Shown here piece after piece: positions 26,267 to 34,493 of a stretch of DNA of 64,000 nucleotides; the stretch's first letter is position 1; every line of letters begins with the position of its first letter. A program made the position numbers and the translations under genes. Origin of the DNA: UBA10649 sp963755335. Lineage in GTDB: Bacteria; Actinomycetota; Actinomycetes; S36-B12. The stretch covers positions 930,001 through 994,000 of the forward strand of contig CAVWJW010000008.1 in NCBI GenBank assembly GCA_963755335.1, given 5' to 3'. Below the pieces are notes generated by a model. The model ran no database searches and was not told the origin of the DNA. It saw only the letters and a program-made list of their open reading frames with translations.

Positions 26267-26883
26267 GCGGCCCGCGGGAGATCGCGACAGTGGCCGGCCC
26301 GGCACGGGTGACCGTGCGGGGGAGACCGGCGCGGACCACCGTCGTCCTCGGCCACGGCGCTGGTGGGGGTATCGAGGCGGCGGACCTGCAGGCCGTGAGC
26401 GGGGGACTGGTGGCCGCCGGCTTCCGCGTCGTGCTCGTCGAGCAGCCATGGCGCGTCGCCGGACGCAAGGTTGCGGCGTTGCCGGCCGCGCTCGACGCGG
26501 CTTGGCTCGAGGTCATCGACTCGCTGCCCGCACGTCGACTCGTCGTCGGAGGTCGATCCGCCGGTGCCCGTGTCGCCTGCCGAACCGCGAAGGCGACCGG
26601 CGCCGTCGGCGTCCTCGCGCTCGCCTTTCCGCTGCATCCGCCCGGCAGGAACGAGGCGACCCGAGCCGGCGAGCTGGTCGCGGTCGGCGTGCCGCTCCTC
26701 GTCGTCCAGGGCGAGCGGGATCCCTTCGGCACGCCCACGGAGGTGCGCAAGGCGGCGCGTCGAGCGTCTGTGGTGCCTGTGTCCGCCGCCGACCATGCGC
26801 TGGCGAGACGGGGCACGGCCGCTCCGGGCCTGACGGCCGCGATCCCTCGGATCGTCGAATTCCTCGCGAATCTGCCCGGCTGA
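26263..26883 (+). CDS. Alpha/beta hydrolase, KANL3/Tex30-like
   Basis: About 206 aa, a small alpha/beta hydrolase of the dienelactone-hydrolase/Tex30 group. The oxyanion region is VLGHGAGGG, the nucleophile elbow GGRSAGARVA (Ser), the acid in QGERDPFGT (Asp) and the base in AADHALA (His), so a full catalytic triad is visible. GTG 26263 is chosen because it overlaps the SRAP stop and gives a family-length protein; the frame is open further upstream. The substrate is unknown. It probably forms a two-gene unit with the SRAP gene. Confidence 0.82.
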   Translation: MSGPREIATVAGPARVTVRGRPARTTVVLGHGAGGGIEAADLQAVSGGLVAAGFRVVLVEQPWRVAGRKVAALPAALDAAWLEVIDSLPARRLVVGGRSAGARVACRTAKATGAVGVLALAFPLHPPGRNEATRAGELVAVGVPLLVVQGERDPFGTPTEVRKAARRASVVPVSAADHALARRGTAAPGLTAAIPRIVEFLANLPG

Positions 26884-26886
26884 TCC

Positions 26887-26913
26887 GGGAATGGCTGCCG
26901 CAATCGGCGCGTT
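26887..26913 (+). promoter_or_regulatory. SigR-type (thiol-stress) promoter upstream of sigR
   Basis: GGGAAT (26887-26892), exactly 18 bp, then GTT (26911-26913). This matches the promoter consensus recognised by SigR/SigH (GGGAAT-N16-18-GTT). It lies about 90 bp before the sigR ATG, so it would give positive autoregulation with a leadered transcript, in addition to the start-proximal TAGGCT element. Confidence 0.75.
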
Positions 26914-26989
26914 GTGGCCACTGTGCTGCTGATCGCCGCTCCTGAGGGAGGGCTCCCGACCCTCGACTTCGCGGGCGGTGGAGTCGGTC

Positions 26990-26995
26990 TAGGCT
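26990..26995 (+). promoter_or_regulatory. Candidate -10 element, leaderless sigR transcript
   Basis: TAGGCT, 8 bases before the ATG at 27004. It may provide basal expression separate from the SigR-type promoter. Confidence 0.45.
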
Positions 26996-27003
26996 CGACG
27001 TCG

Positions 27004-27642
27004 ATGAGTGATCACGACGGCACGGCGCCGGTCGAGCCTCCCACGGAGAGCCCCACCGAGGTCTCCGCGCGCTTCGAGCGCGATGCCATGCAGTACCTCG
27101 ACCAGCTCTACGGGGCGGCGATGCGGATGACCCGCAACCCGGCCGATGCCGAGGACCTCGTCCAGGAGACGTACCTCAAGGCTTTCGCCGCGTTCTCCTC
27201 GTTCACCGAGGGCACGAACCTCAAGGCGTGGCTGTTCCGGATCCTGACGAACACCTACATCAATGCGTACCGCAAGAAGCAGCGCCAGCCGTACCAGACC
27301 GGCACCGATGACCTGTCCGACTGGCAGCTGCACGAGGCGGAGAGTCACACCTCGCGCGGACTGCGGTCGGCCGAGGCCGAGGCACTCGATCGGCTCGCCG
27401 ACGTCGACGTGGTCGAGGCACTGGCCAAGGTTCCCGAGGACTTCCGCATGGCGGTCTACCTGGCCGACGTCGAAGGCTTCTCCTACAAGGAGATCGCCGA
27501 GATCATGGACACGCCGGTCGGCACCGTCATGTCGCGACTGCACCGCGGTCGCAAGCTGCTGCGGGAGCTTCTCGAGGACTACGCCATCGAGCGCGGACTC
27601 ATTCCCGCCACCGTCGGAAGCGATGGGGGTGACGACGCATGA
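27004..27642 (+). CDS. sigR: ECF sigma factor of the SigR/SigH group (thiol-oxidative stress)
   Basis: A 212-aa group ECF12-type sigma factor. Region 2 reads YGAAMRMTRNPADAEDLVQETYLKAF, close to known SigR/SigH proteins, followed by KAWLFRILTNTYINAYRKKQ. Region 4 contains DVEGFSYKEIAEIMDTPVGTVMSRLHRGRK. It is encoded with its zinc-binding anti-sigma RsrA (4-base overlap) and a biotinyl-domain gene, the same order as sigH-rshA-TB7.3 in M. tuberculosis. It is expected to control thioredoxin, mycothiol and proteostasis genes after disulfide stress. An upstream in-frame GTG (26914) would add 30 residues but lies at or before the likely transcription start. Confidence 0.93.
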   Translation: MSDHDGTAPVEPPTESPTEVSARFERDAMQYLDQLYGAAMRMTRNPADAEDLVQETYLKAFAAFSSFTEGTNLKAWLFRILTNTYINAYRKKQRQPYQTGTDDLSDWQLHEAESHTSRGLRSAEAEALDRLADVDVVEALAKVPEDFRMAVYLADVEGFSYKEIAEIMDTPVGTVMSRLHRGRKLLRELLEDYAIERGLIPATVGSDGGDDA

Positions 27643-27914
27643 GCTGCGGCAACCCGCACGAGACTCCCTGCTCCGACGTGCTCGAGGCGGTGTACGACTA
27701 CCTCGACGGCGAGATCGACGACACCCGGCGCGCGCTGATCGTGCAGCACCTCGACGAGTGCGGCCCGTGCCTTCAGCAGTTCGGACTCGAGCAGGCCATC
27801 AAGTCGCTCGTCCACCGGTCGTGCGCCTGCGAGTCTGCGCCTGATCACCTGCGCGTGCAGATCGTCGCCCGCATTCGGCAGGTATCGATCACGTATTACT
27901 CGACCGAACAGTAG
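27639..27914 (+). CDS. rsrA: Zinc-containing redox-sensitive anti-sigma factor RsrA
   Basis: A 91-aa ZAS-family anti-sigma factor. The zinc and redox residues Cys11, His37, Cys41 and Cys44 are present (HLDECGPC), at the same numbers as in Streptomyces coelicolor RsrA. Oxidation of the Cys41/Cys44 region is known in the family to release zinc and free the sigma factor. The start overlaps the sigR stop by 4 bases. The C-terminus is short and ends SITYYSTEQ. Confidence 0.93.
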   Translation: MSCGNPHETPCSDVLEAVYDYLDGEIDDTRRALIVQHLDECGPCLQQFGLEQAIKSLVHRSCACESAPDHLRVQIVARIRQVSITYYSTEQ

Positions 27915-27917
27915 GGT
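27912..27917 (+). promoter_or_regulatory. Candidate -10 element, leaderless biotinyl-protein gene
   Basis: TAGGGT, beginning inside the rsrA stop codon and 6 bases before the GTG at 27924. Confidence 0.5.
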
Positions 27918-27923
27918 CGGCTC

Positions 27924-28139
27924 GTGCAGCAGACGGTTCGGGCAGAGATGGTCGCGTCGGTCCACTCCGTCATCGTCGCCGTGGGTGATGAGGTGGTCGT
28001 GGGTGATCACCTGGTGATTCTCGAGTCCATGAAGATGGAGATCCCGGTCGTCGTGGAGCTTCCCGGCACCGTCGCCGAGATCAGCGTCCAGCCAGGAGAT
28101 GTGGTCCGCGAGGGCGACGTCATCGCGATCCTGCTCTAG
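27924..28139 (+). CDS. Biotin/lipoyl attachment domain protein (TB7.3-like)
   Basis: A 71-aa stand-alone biotinyl domain. The modification site is Lys37 in ESMKMEIPV, followed by the usual GTVAEI, QPGDVVREGDVI strand pairs. It corresponds to the small biotinylated protein next to sigH-rshA in mycobacteria (Rv3221c/TB7.3); its role there is not settled. The stop shares a CTAG palindrome (28136-28139) with the convergent acetyltransferase gene. Confidence 0.9.
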   Translation: MQQTVRAEMVASVHSVIVAVGDEVVVGDHLVILESMKMEIPVVVELPGTVAEISVQPGDVVREGDVIAILL

Positions 28140-28645
28140 GAACCGTGCGGAACCGACCGTCGGTAGGCGAGCAGCCGCACGCCTGGCACGGGAATCCAGT
28201 CTCGCCCAGGCTTGCGGACGAACCCAAGGCGGCGGTAGAGCCGGTGAGCAGCCTCGTTGGATTCGATCACGCAGATGACCATCGCGGTCGCGTCGCTGTC
28301 TCTGGCCCGCTGCTCGCAGGCCTCCACAAGCGCCTCGCCGATGCCCTGCCGCCAGTGCTCGGGGTCGACGGCGAGGAAGCGAAACTCGAGTTCACCCGGT
28401 TGGCAGATCTCGGCCCAGGGGGAGTCGGCTGGGCAGATGGTGACCGTGCCGACGAGTGCTCCGTGACTCTCGGCGACGAGCAGTTCGGTGGTCGTCGCCC
28501 GCGCCGAGGCATTGCGAAGCGTGTCCGAGTAGGGGTTCGACGGATCCAGGTGACCTCCGGCCACGTAGGCCTCGACGCACATGCGGCCCGCGGCCTCGTA
28601 TTCGCTTGGGTTAGCGACCCGAACGGCGAGGTGTGAAGGCGTCAC
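28136..28645 (-). CDS. GNAT family N-acetyltransferase
   Basis: A 169-aa GNAT enzyme with the acetyl-CoA loop EHWRQGIGEALVEAC, the preceding FRFLAVDP strand and the C-terminal NEAAHRLYRRLGFVRKP motif. The substrate cannot be told. The start GTG 28645 is supported by GATAGT 6 bases upstream; the frame is open much further. It is the first gene of the segment that separates the sigR-rsrA-biotinyl genes from pdtaS-whiB1, and it runs opposite to its neighbours. Confidence 0.85.
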   Translation of the reverse strand: MTPSHLAVRVANPSEYEAAGRMCVEAYVAGGHLDPSNPYSDTLRNASARATTTELLVAESHGALVGTVTICPADSPWAEICQPGELEFRFLAVDPEHWRQGIGEALVEACEQRARDSDATAMVICVIESNEAAHRLYRRLGFVRKPGRDWIPVPGVRLLAYRRSVPHGS

Positions 28646-28651
28646 GGGAGA

Positions 28652-28657
28652 ACTATC
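28652..28657 (-). promoter_or_regulatory. Candidate -10 element, leaderless GNAT gene
   Basis: GATAGT on the minus strand, 6 bases before the GTG at 28645. The first base departs from TAnnnT, but the A at position 2 and T at position 6 are kept. Confidence 0.35.
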
Positions 28658-28739
28658 GCCCACGGGTGCGGCGCCGACCCCTGCAGGACTATCGTGCGCG
28701 GGCCCGGCCAATGTCCGTCCACCAGGTGAGGTGCTCACG

Positions 28740-30360
28740 GTGACCGTCACGCGCATCGACAACGCCCTCGTCTGGACCGGCGAGCGATCACAGGTCGACG
28801 GCGCGATCCTGGTCTCTGACTCGATCGCCTTCGAGCCGAACGGCATCCTGGCCCTGGGCGAGGCGGCCCGTGGGCGGGGCGCGGATGTGGTCATCGACGC
28901 CGGCGGCGGCTTCGTGGCACCCGGATTCCGGGACGGGCACGTGCACTGCGTTTCGGGGGGGCTCGAACTGGCCCTCGCCCCGGTGCGAACCGCCACGACG
29001 CCGCAGGGGATCGCCGCCGCCGTCCGCGCGTGGGCGGACGAGCATCGCGACGTGGAGTGGATCCGCGGGGAGGGCTTCGACCACACGCTCGCCCCGAATG
29101 GCGTGTTCCTCGCCGAATGGCTCGATGCCGAGGTGCCGGACCGGCCGGTCGTGCTTCGGGCGACCGACTACCACACGGTCTGGCTCAACTCGGAGGCGTT
29201 GCGGCGCGTTGGCTACACCGGCCGGACTGCCCAGCCGCATGACGGCGAGATCGTCATGGGTGCGGATGGAGAGCCGACCGGCACGCTGCGGGAGTGGGGC
29301 GCGTGGCGGCCCGTCTACGACCTCATGCCGGCCGTGACGGTCGACCAGGGACTGGCGGCGCTCAGCCTGGCGGCAGCGAACTTCGTCGCGGCCGGCCTCA
29401 CCTGGGTCCAGGACGCGTGGGTCGAGCCGAACGACATCGGCCTGTGGCTGGCAGCCGCCGATGCCGGAGTTCTCACGTTCCGCGCTGACCTGGCCCTGTG
29501 GTGCGACGCGAACACGTGGCGCGACCAGCTCGACCACTTCGTGGCGACGCGCGATCTGGTCGCTGATCGCGCACCCGGTCGTCTGTCCGCGACGACCGTG
29601 AAGTTCTTCGCGGACGGCGTGATCGAATCGGCGACCGGCGCCATGCTGGAGCCGTACTGCGACTGCCCGCACTCCGTGGGCCTGCCCAACTGGGATCCCG
29701 ACGGAGCTCAAGGCTGCGGTGGCGGCCGTCGACGCCCTGGGATTCAGCCCGCACATCCACGCCATCGGGGACGCGGCCGCCCGGATGGCCCTCGACGCCA
29801 TCGAGCATGCCAACGCGGTGAACGGAGCGCGCGATCGCCGCGCGACGGTGGCGCACACGCAGCTCGTCGACCGCGCCGACCTCGACCGCTTCGCTCAACT
29901 CGGCGTGATCGCCAACTTCGAGCCCTACTGGGCGAAGTTCGACGCCTGGCAGACCGAGCTCACGGCCCCCCGGCTCGGGCAGGAACGCACCGATCGGCAG
30001 TACATGATCAAGTCGATCCTGGCCACGGGCGCACCGGTCTCGTTCGGCAGTGACTGGCCGGTGACGACGTACGCGCCGCTGGCCGGCGTCCAAGTCGCAG
30101 TGACTCGGCAGATGACCGATGGCGACTTCCGCGACCCTTGGATGCCGGAGGAGCGGATCACTGTCGAGCAGGCGCTGGCCGGATACACCGCAGGAGTGGC
30201 CTTCCAGGCCGGGGACGGTCGCGCCGGAGTGCTCCGCCCCGGAGCGCGAGCCGATATCGTCTGGCTGGGCGGCGATCCGCGTGCGGTTCCTGCCCTCGAG
30301 ATCGAGGCCGTCGAGGTGATCGGCACCTGGTGCGACGGCGTGCGAGTTTTCGGAGGGTGA
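28740..30360 (+). CDS. YtcJ-like amidohydrolase (frameshifted)
   Basis: Metal-dependent hydrolase of the amidohydrolase-3/YtcJ group, about 540 aa after repair. Motifs in order: the metal-site FRDGHVH, WLNSEALRR, TVKFFADGVIE (lysine site), SPHIHAIGD, VAHTQLV and SFGSDWPVTTYAPL (Asp). The frame changes near 29700, where one extra C in the GATCCC region moves the reading frame by one. GTG 28740 follows an AGGTGAGG ribosome-binding site. It is followed at once (1 bp) by the urease-like genes, suggesting one operon. YtcJ enzymes act on varied amides or carbamates; the substrate here is unknown. Confidence 0.87.
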
Positions 30361-30361
30361 C

Positions 30362-31097
30362 GTGCCGCTGACGCCGGGTGAGCACGATCGCCTGCTGCTG
30401 CACGTCGAGGCCTCCCTCGCACAGCGACGACGTGATCGCGGCCTGCGCCTGAACATTCCCGAGTCGACTGCACTGATCGCGGACGCAGTGTGCGAGGCGG
30501 CCCGCGACGGTTTGTCCCTCCGCGAGGTGCTCGGTCGCGCCGGCAGCCTGCTCGGACCCGACGACGTGCTGCCCGGGGTGCCGGAGGCACTCGGCGAGGT
30601 GCGGGTGGAGGCACGGTTCGACGACGGGACGCGGCTCGTCGTGGTCAGCGACCCCTTCGGCGTCCTGCCGCATGCCGGTGTCGTCGAGCCCGGCGCCCGC
30701 TGTCGAGGCGCGGCTGCTCATCAGCAACGAGGCGCCTACGGACATCGGGCTCACGTCGCACATCCACCTGGCCGAGGTGAACCCCCGGCTGCGGCTTGAC
30801 CGCTCGGCGGCCTACGGAATGCGGCTGGCCGTTCCGGCCGGCGAGACGGTCTGGATCCGGTCCGGCGAGCAGCTCGAACTGCCGGTCTGCCGCATCCGGG
30901 GCGACCGTGTGATCGTGGGCAACACCGGGTTGATCGACGGGCCGTTGGACGACGACGCGGTCCGCCAGCGTGCGCTGTCGACGCTGCGCGCCTGCGGCTA
31001 CCTCGACGTCGAGGCAGGGCACCCGGTCGGGACTGCCGAAGCCGCGGAGGGCGCGGTGGCCGCGCTGGTGGCGGTCCGTCGCGGGAGTCCTTCGTGA
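30362..31097 (+). CDS. Urease-like gamma-beta fusion subunit (frameshifted)
   Basis: The first 100 residues match the urease gamma subunit (LTPGEHDRLLLHVEASLAQR, then LNIPESTALIAD and GVPEALGEVRVEARFDDG). The remainder matches the beta subunit (GLTSHIHLAEVNPRLRLD, then GMRLAVPAGETV). The join is interrupted near 30695, where one extra C changes the frame, so in the intact gene the two are fused as in some actinobacterial ureases. GTG 30362 has a GGAGG ribosome-binding site inside the amidohydrolase stop region. The stop overlaps the alpha-like gene (GTGA). Relative to classic ureases the beta part is diverged. Confidence 0.85.
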
Positions 31098-32746
31098 GCG
31101 GCGCCTATGGGCCGAGTGCCGGCGACGTCGTCGTGCTGGGCGACACCAAGCTTCGACTCGGCATCACCTCGCGGGTTCCCGACGCTGGCGACGAGCTGCA
31201 CGTCGGCTTCGCCAAGACGGGGCGCGACGGCATCGGGCTGCGAGCGGTCTCGGCGCAGGAGTCCTGTGACGTGCTCATCACCAACGTCGTTGTCCTCGAT
31301 CCCGTCGACGGCGTGCAGGTGGCGAGCATCGGGATTCGCGACGGTCGCATCAGCGGCATCGGGAGGGCGGGCAACCCTGACACGTCCGACGACATTGACA
31401 TCGTGGTCGGCACCGGCACCGTGGTCATCGACGGCGACGGACTCATCGCGACGCCGGGCGGCATCGACACACATGTGCACACGCTCAGTCCCCGGGTCTT
31501 CGAGGCGGAGATCTCGTCCGGCGTCACGACGGTGATCGGTCAGGAGGCCGGCCCGATGTGGGGGGTGGGCCTGGGCTCGCGCTGGGTGCTCGAGCGCGGC
31601 CTTCGGGCGATGGACACGTTCCCCGTCAACGTCGGCCTGCTGGGCCGCGGTTCGACGTCACGGGGCGAGACGATCCGCGAGGCGATCGACGCGCACGTGT
31701 GCGGCCTGAAGATCCACGAGGACACCGGCGCGACCCTGCGCACCATCGACACGGCGCTGCGCTGCGCCGACGAGTTCGACATCCAGGTCGCCCTCCACAC
31801 CGACGGGCTCAACGAGACGCTGTCCGTCTCCGACACGGTGGCCGTCCTCGACGGTCGCGTCCTGCACGCCTACCACGTCGAGGGCTGCGGCGGCGGCCAT
31901 GCCCCGAACGTCCTCCAACTGGCCGGGTTCGACAACATCCTCGCCTCGTCGACAAACCCGACCCTGCCCTACGGCGTCAACGCGGTCGCCGAGCACGTCG
32001 ACATGATCCTGCTGTGCCACGGGATGAATCCGGGCAACGAGAGCGACGTGCGGATCGCCCGCTCGCGGGTGCGCGGCGTGACGATGGCGGCGGAGGGTCG
32101 CCTGCACGACCTCGGCGTGATCGGGGTGACCTCCTCGGATGCGCAGGGCATGGGCCGCGCTGGGGAGACGTGGTGGCGAACGTTCGCCCTCGCCAGCGTC
32201 ATGGCCGGCCTCGACGAGTCGCGCGCAGATGCGTTCGACGACAACGAGCGGATCCTGCGGTATCTGGCGAAGATCACGATCAACCCGGCGCTCGTGCATG
32301 GCCTCGCACACGAGGTGGGGCGCCTCACGGTCGGTCACCTGGCCGACATCGTCCTGTGGCGGCCGGAGTTCTTCGCGGCCAAGCCGCAGCTCGTGCTGAA
32401 GTCGGGCTTCCCCGCCTGGGGCGTCACCGGCGATCCGAACGCCACCATCGACTCGGCGGAGCCCTTGGTGCTCGGACCGCAGTACGGGGCCCTGGGGCTG
32501 GTCGCATCCGACCTGTCGGTGCTCTTCTCCAACGCGGCCGCGATCGCGCAGGGGCCGGCGCCCGTGGCGCGACGAGTCGTCGCGGTGCGCGAGTGCCGCA
32601 CGGTGCGCTCCTCGGCCCTAGTGCGCAACAGCGAGGTCGGGGAGGTTCGGGTCGCCGATGACGGATCCGAGGTCCGCTGGAACGGGGACGTCCTGACGAT
32701 GGATCCGGTGTCGCAGGTTCCCATCTCACGCCTGCACTACTGGTAG
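31094..32746 (+). CDS. Urease-like alpha subunit (diverged UreC homologue)
   Basis: A 550-aa homologue of the catalytic urease subunit. All dinuclear nickel-site residues have counterparts: His127 and His129 (GIDTHVH), the carbamylated-lysine position Lys206 and His208 (LKIHED), His235 (LHTDG), His261 (YHVEG), Cys308-His309 (LLCHG) and Asp349 (TSSDAQ). Against Klebsiella UreC (134, 136, 217, 219, 246, 272, 319/320, 360) the first pair is offset by 7 and the rest by a constant 11, so the core aligns without gaps. The segment after the second metal ligand (GQEAGPMWGVGLGS) differs strongly from the usual urease sequence, and Gly352 replaces the pocket Ala363. No ureD, E, F or G gene is in the window. 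The substrate may not be urea. Confidence 0.85.
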   Translation: MSGAYGPSAGDVVVLGDTKLRLGITSRVPDAGDELHVGFAKTGRDGIGLRAVSAQESCDVLITNVVVLDPVDGVQVASIGIRDGRISGIGRAGNPDTSDDIDIVVGTGTVVIDGDGLIATPGGIDTHVHTLSPRVFEAEISSGVTTVIGQEAGPMWGVGLGSRWVLERGLRAMDTFPVNVGLLGRGSTSRGETIREAIDAHVCGLKIHEDTGATLRTIDTALRCADEFDIQVALHTDGLNETLSVSDTVAVLDGRVLHAYHVEGCGGGHAPNVLQLAGFDNILASSTNPTLPYGVNAVAEHVDMILLCHGMNPGNESDVRIARSRVRGVTMAAEGRLHDLGVIGVTSSDAQGMGRAGETWWRTFALASVMAGLDESRADAFDDNERILRYLAKITINPALVHGLAHEVGRLTVGHLADIVLWRPEFFAAKPQLVLKSGFPAWGVTGDPNATIDSAEPLVLGPQYGALGLVASDLSVLFSNAAAIAQGPAPVARRVVAVRECRTVRSSALVRNSEVGEVRVADDGSEVRWNGDVLTMDPVSQVPISRLHYW

Positions 32747-32749
32747 CCG

Positions 32750-32755
32750 TATCCT
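32750..32755 (+). promoter_or_regulatory. Candidate -10 element, leaderless pdtaS-like gene
   Basis: TATCCT, 8 bases before the GTG at 32764. Confidence 0.45.
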
Positions 32756-32763
32756 CGAGGATC

Positions 32764-34234
32764 GTGGCCATCCTCACCCGGGTCGTCGAGGAACGCACCG
32801 ACCTCAGCCGGGCAGACACCGACCTCCTGTCGCAGGTGGTCCTGGACTGGATGCTGATGTCCGACCTCGCACTGAGCGACCTCGTCATGTGGGTCCCCAC
32901 CTGGAACGAGGCGGGCCTGGTCGCCGTCGCGCACGTCCGCCCCACCACCGCGCCGACATCGGTCCCCGACGACGTGCTTGGCACGTTCTCGCCGCGCGGG
33001 CGCAATCCGCACCTCGACCAGGCGGCCGCCTTCGGGCGCGCGGTGGTGTTCCGCGACCCGCAGCGGCCCTTCGTCCCGTTGAGCGTCGAGGCCTATCCGA
33101 TCCGCCATGCGGACCGGGTCATCGGTGTCGTGGCGCGGCATGCGTCCGCGGCCCCGCGAGTGGCCGGCCAGCTCGAGGAGATCTACCTGACCACCGCCGA
33201 CGATCTCTTCGCGATGCTGGTCGACGGCCGCTTCCCGGTGTCGGACATCCACACGGACGCCCTCGGTTCGCCGCGCGTGGGCGATGGGGTCATCCGGCTC
33301 GACGCTGAAGGGCGCGTCGAGTACGCGAGCCCGAATGCGGTCAGCGCACTGCGCCGCTTGGGTCTGGCCACGGACGTGGCGGGATCGGCCTTCAGCGAGC
33401 TCGCCGCGCGACTGTCTCACCGTCCGGGACCGGTGGACGAGGCCCTCTCGGCGGTCGCATCCGGGCGCGTGGCCGGCTCGTCCGACATCGAGAACGGATC
33501 GGCGATCGTGCTGGTGCGCAGCATCCCGCTGGTTCGGAGGGCTCAGCACCGTCGGTGCCATCGTGTTCCTGCAGGATGTGACCGACGTGAGGCGACGCGA
33601 GCGGGCGCTCATCAGCAAGGACGCCACGATCCGCGAGATCCACCATCGGGTCAAGAACAACCTCCAGACGGTCGCCGCGATGCTGCGGCTGCAGGCGCGA
33701 CGGGCGGGAACGCCCGAGGCGCGGGAGGCCCTCGCGGAGGCCGAGTTGAGGGTGGCCGCCATCGCCGTTGTCCACGAGTCGCTCACCGCCGACGTGGGCG
33801 AGAAGGTCGACTTCGACGCGATCGCCGACCGGATCATCGAGCTGGTGGGTGATCTCGCCCCTGCCTACTCGGGTTCGGCGGAACCGCCGCGGATCAGTCG
33901 CGAGGGCACGCTGGGCCTCCTGTCGGCGGAGCAGGCCACCCCGCTGGCGATGGCGGTGTCCGAGCTACTGCACAACGCGGTCGAGCACGCGGCCGCCAGA
34001 CAGATCACGGTTGCCCTTCGTCGAGTCACGACGCACGGTCACGACATGGTCGACGTGACGGTCACCGACGACGGTACAGGGCTGCCGGACGGATTCGACA
34101 CGAAGGTGACCGGCCTCGGGCTGAGCATCGTGCAGTCGCTCGTCTCGGGGGATCTGCGCGGCACCTGCCAGTTCTCGGGCACGCCAGCGGGCACGCAGGT
34201 GAAGGTGGAGTTCCCGGTCGGCCGGGTCCGGTAG
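32764..34234 (+). CDS. pdtaS: PdtaS-like sensor histidine kinase (frameshifted)
   Basis: Soluble sensor kinase of about 490 aa after repair, with no membrane segments. The N-terminal 150 residues resemble a GAF-type sensor, followed by a PAS region (GVIRLDAEGRVEYASPNAV). The HisKA_2 phosphoacceptor site is IHHRVKNNLQTVAAMLRLQ, and the HATPase domain has VSELLHNAVEHA, VTDDGTGLP and TGLGLSIV. This matches M. tuberculosis PdtaS, which signals to the ANTAR regulator PdtaR; no pdtaR is in the window. One extra base near 33537 splits the frame. As in mycobacteria it lies tail to tail with whiB1, 4 bp between stops. Confidence 0.9.
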
Positions 34235-34238
34235 CCGA

Positions 34239-34493
34239 TCAGGCGTTGCTGCGGGCACGCAGTCGGGCGTTGCGACGCTTGAGAGCGCGGCGCTCGTCCT
34301 CGCTGAGTCCACCCCACACGCCCGCGTCCTGTCCGGTCTCCAGGGCCCAACGCAGACATTCGTCCACGACGCTGCATCGACGGCAGACCGCTTTTGCTTC
34401 TTCGATCTGGACCAAGGCCGGTCCAGTGTTACCGATCGGGAAGAAGAGCTCGGGGTCTTCGTCACGGCAGGCAGCCTCGTGGCGCCAGTCCAT
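34239..34493 (-). CDS. whiB1: WhiB1-type iron-sulfur transcription factor
   Basis: An 84-aa Wbl protein of the same length as mycobacterial WhiB1. The four cluster-binding cysteines are Cys9, Cys37, Cys40 and Cys46. The GVWGG turn and the basic C-terminus (RRALKRRNARLRARS) are intact. WhiB1 binds a nitric-oxide-sensitive [4Fe-4S] cluster and the principal sigma factor in mycobacteria. ATG 34493 has a GAGGTGA ribosome-binding site. The long upstream region (34494-34810) suggests a leadered, regulated transcript. Confidence 0.95.
   Translation of the reverse strand: MDWRHEAACRDEDPELFFPIGNTGPALVQIEEAKAVCRRCSVVDECLRWALETGQDAGVWGGLSEDERRALKRRNARLRARSNA

Noticed and set aside
26914..27003. A longer SigR form from GTG 26914
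   Set aside because: The codon immediately follows the -10 of the SigR-type promoter, so it would lie at or before the transcript start. A stable extended form as in Streptomyces cannot be supported here.
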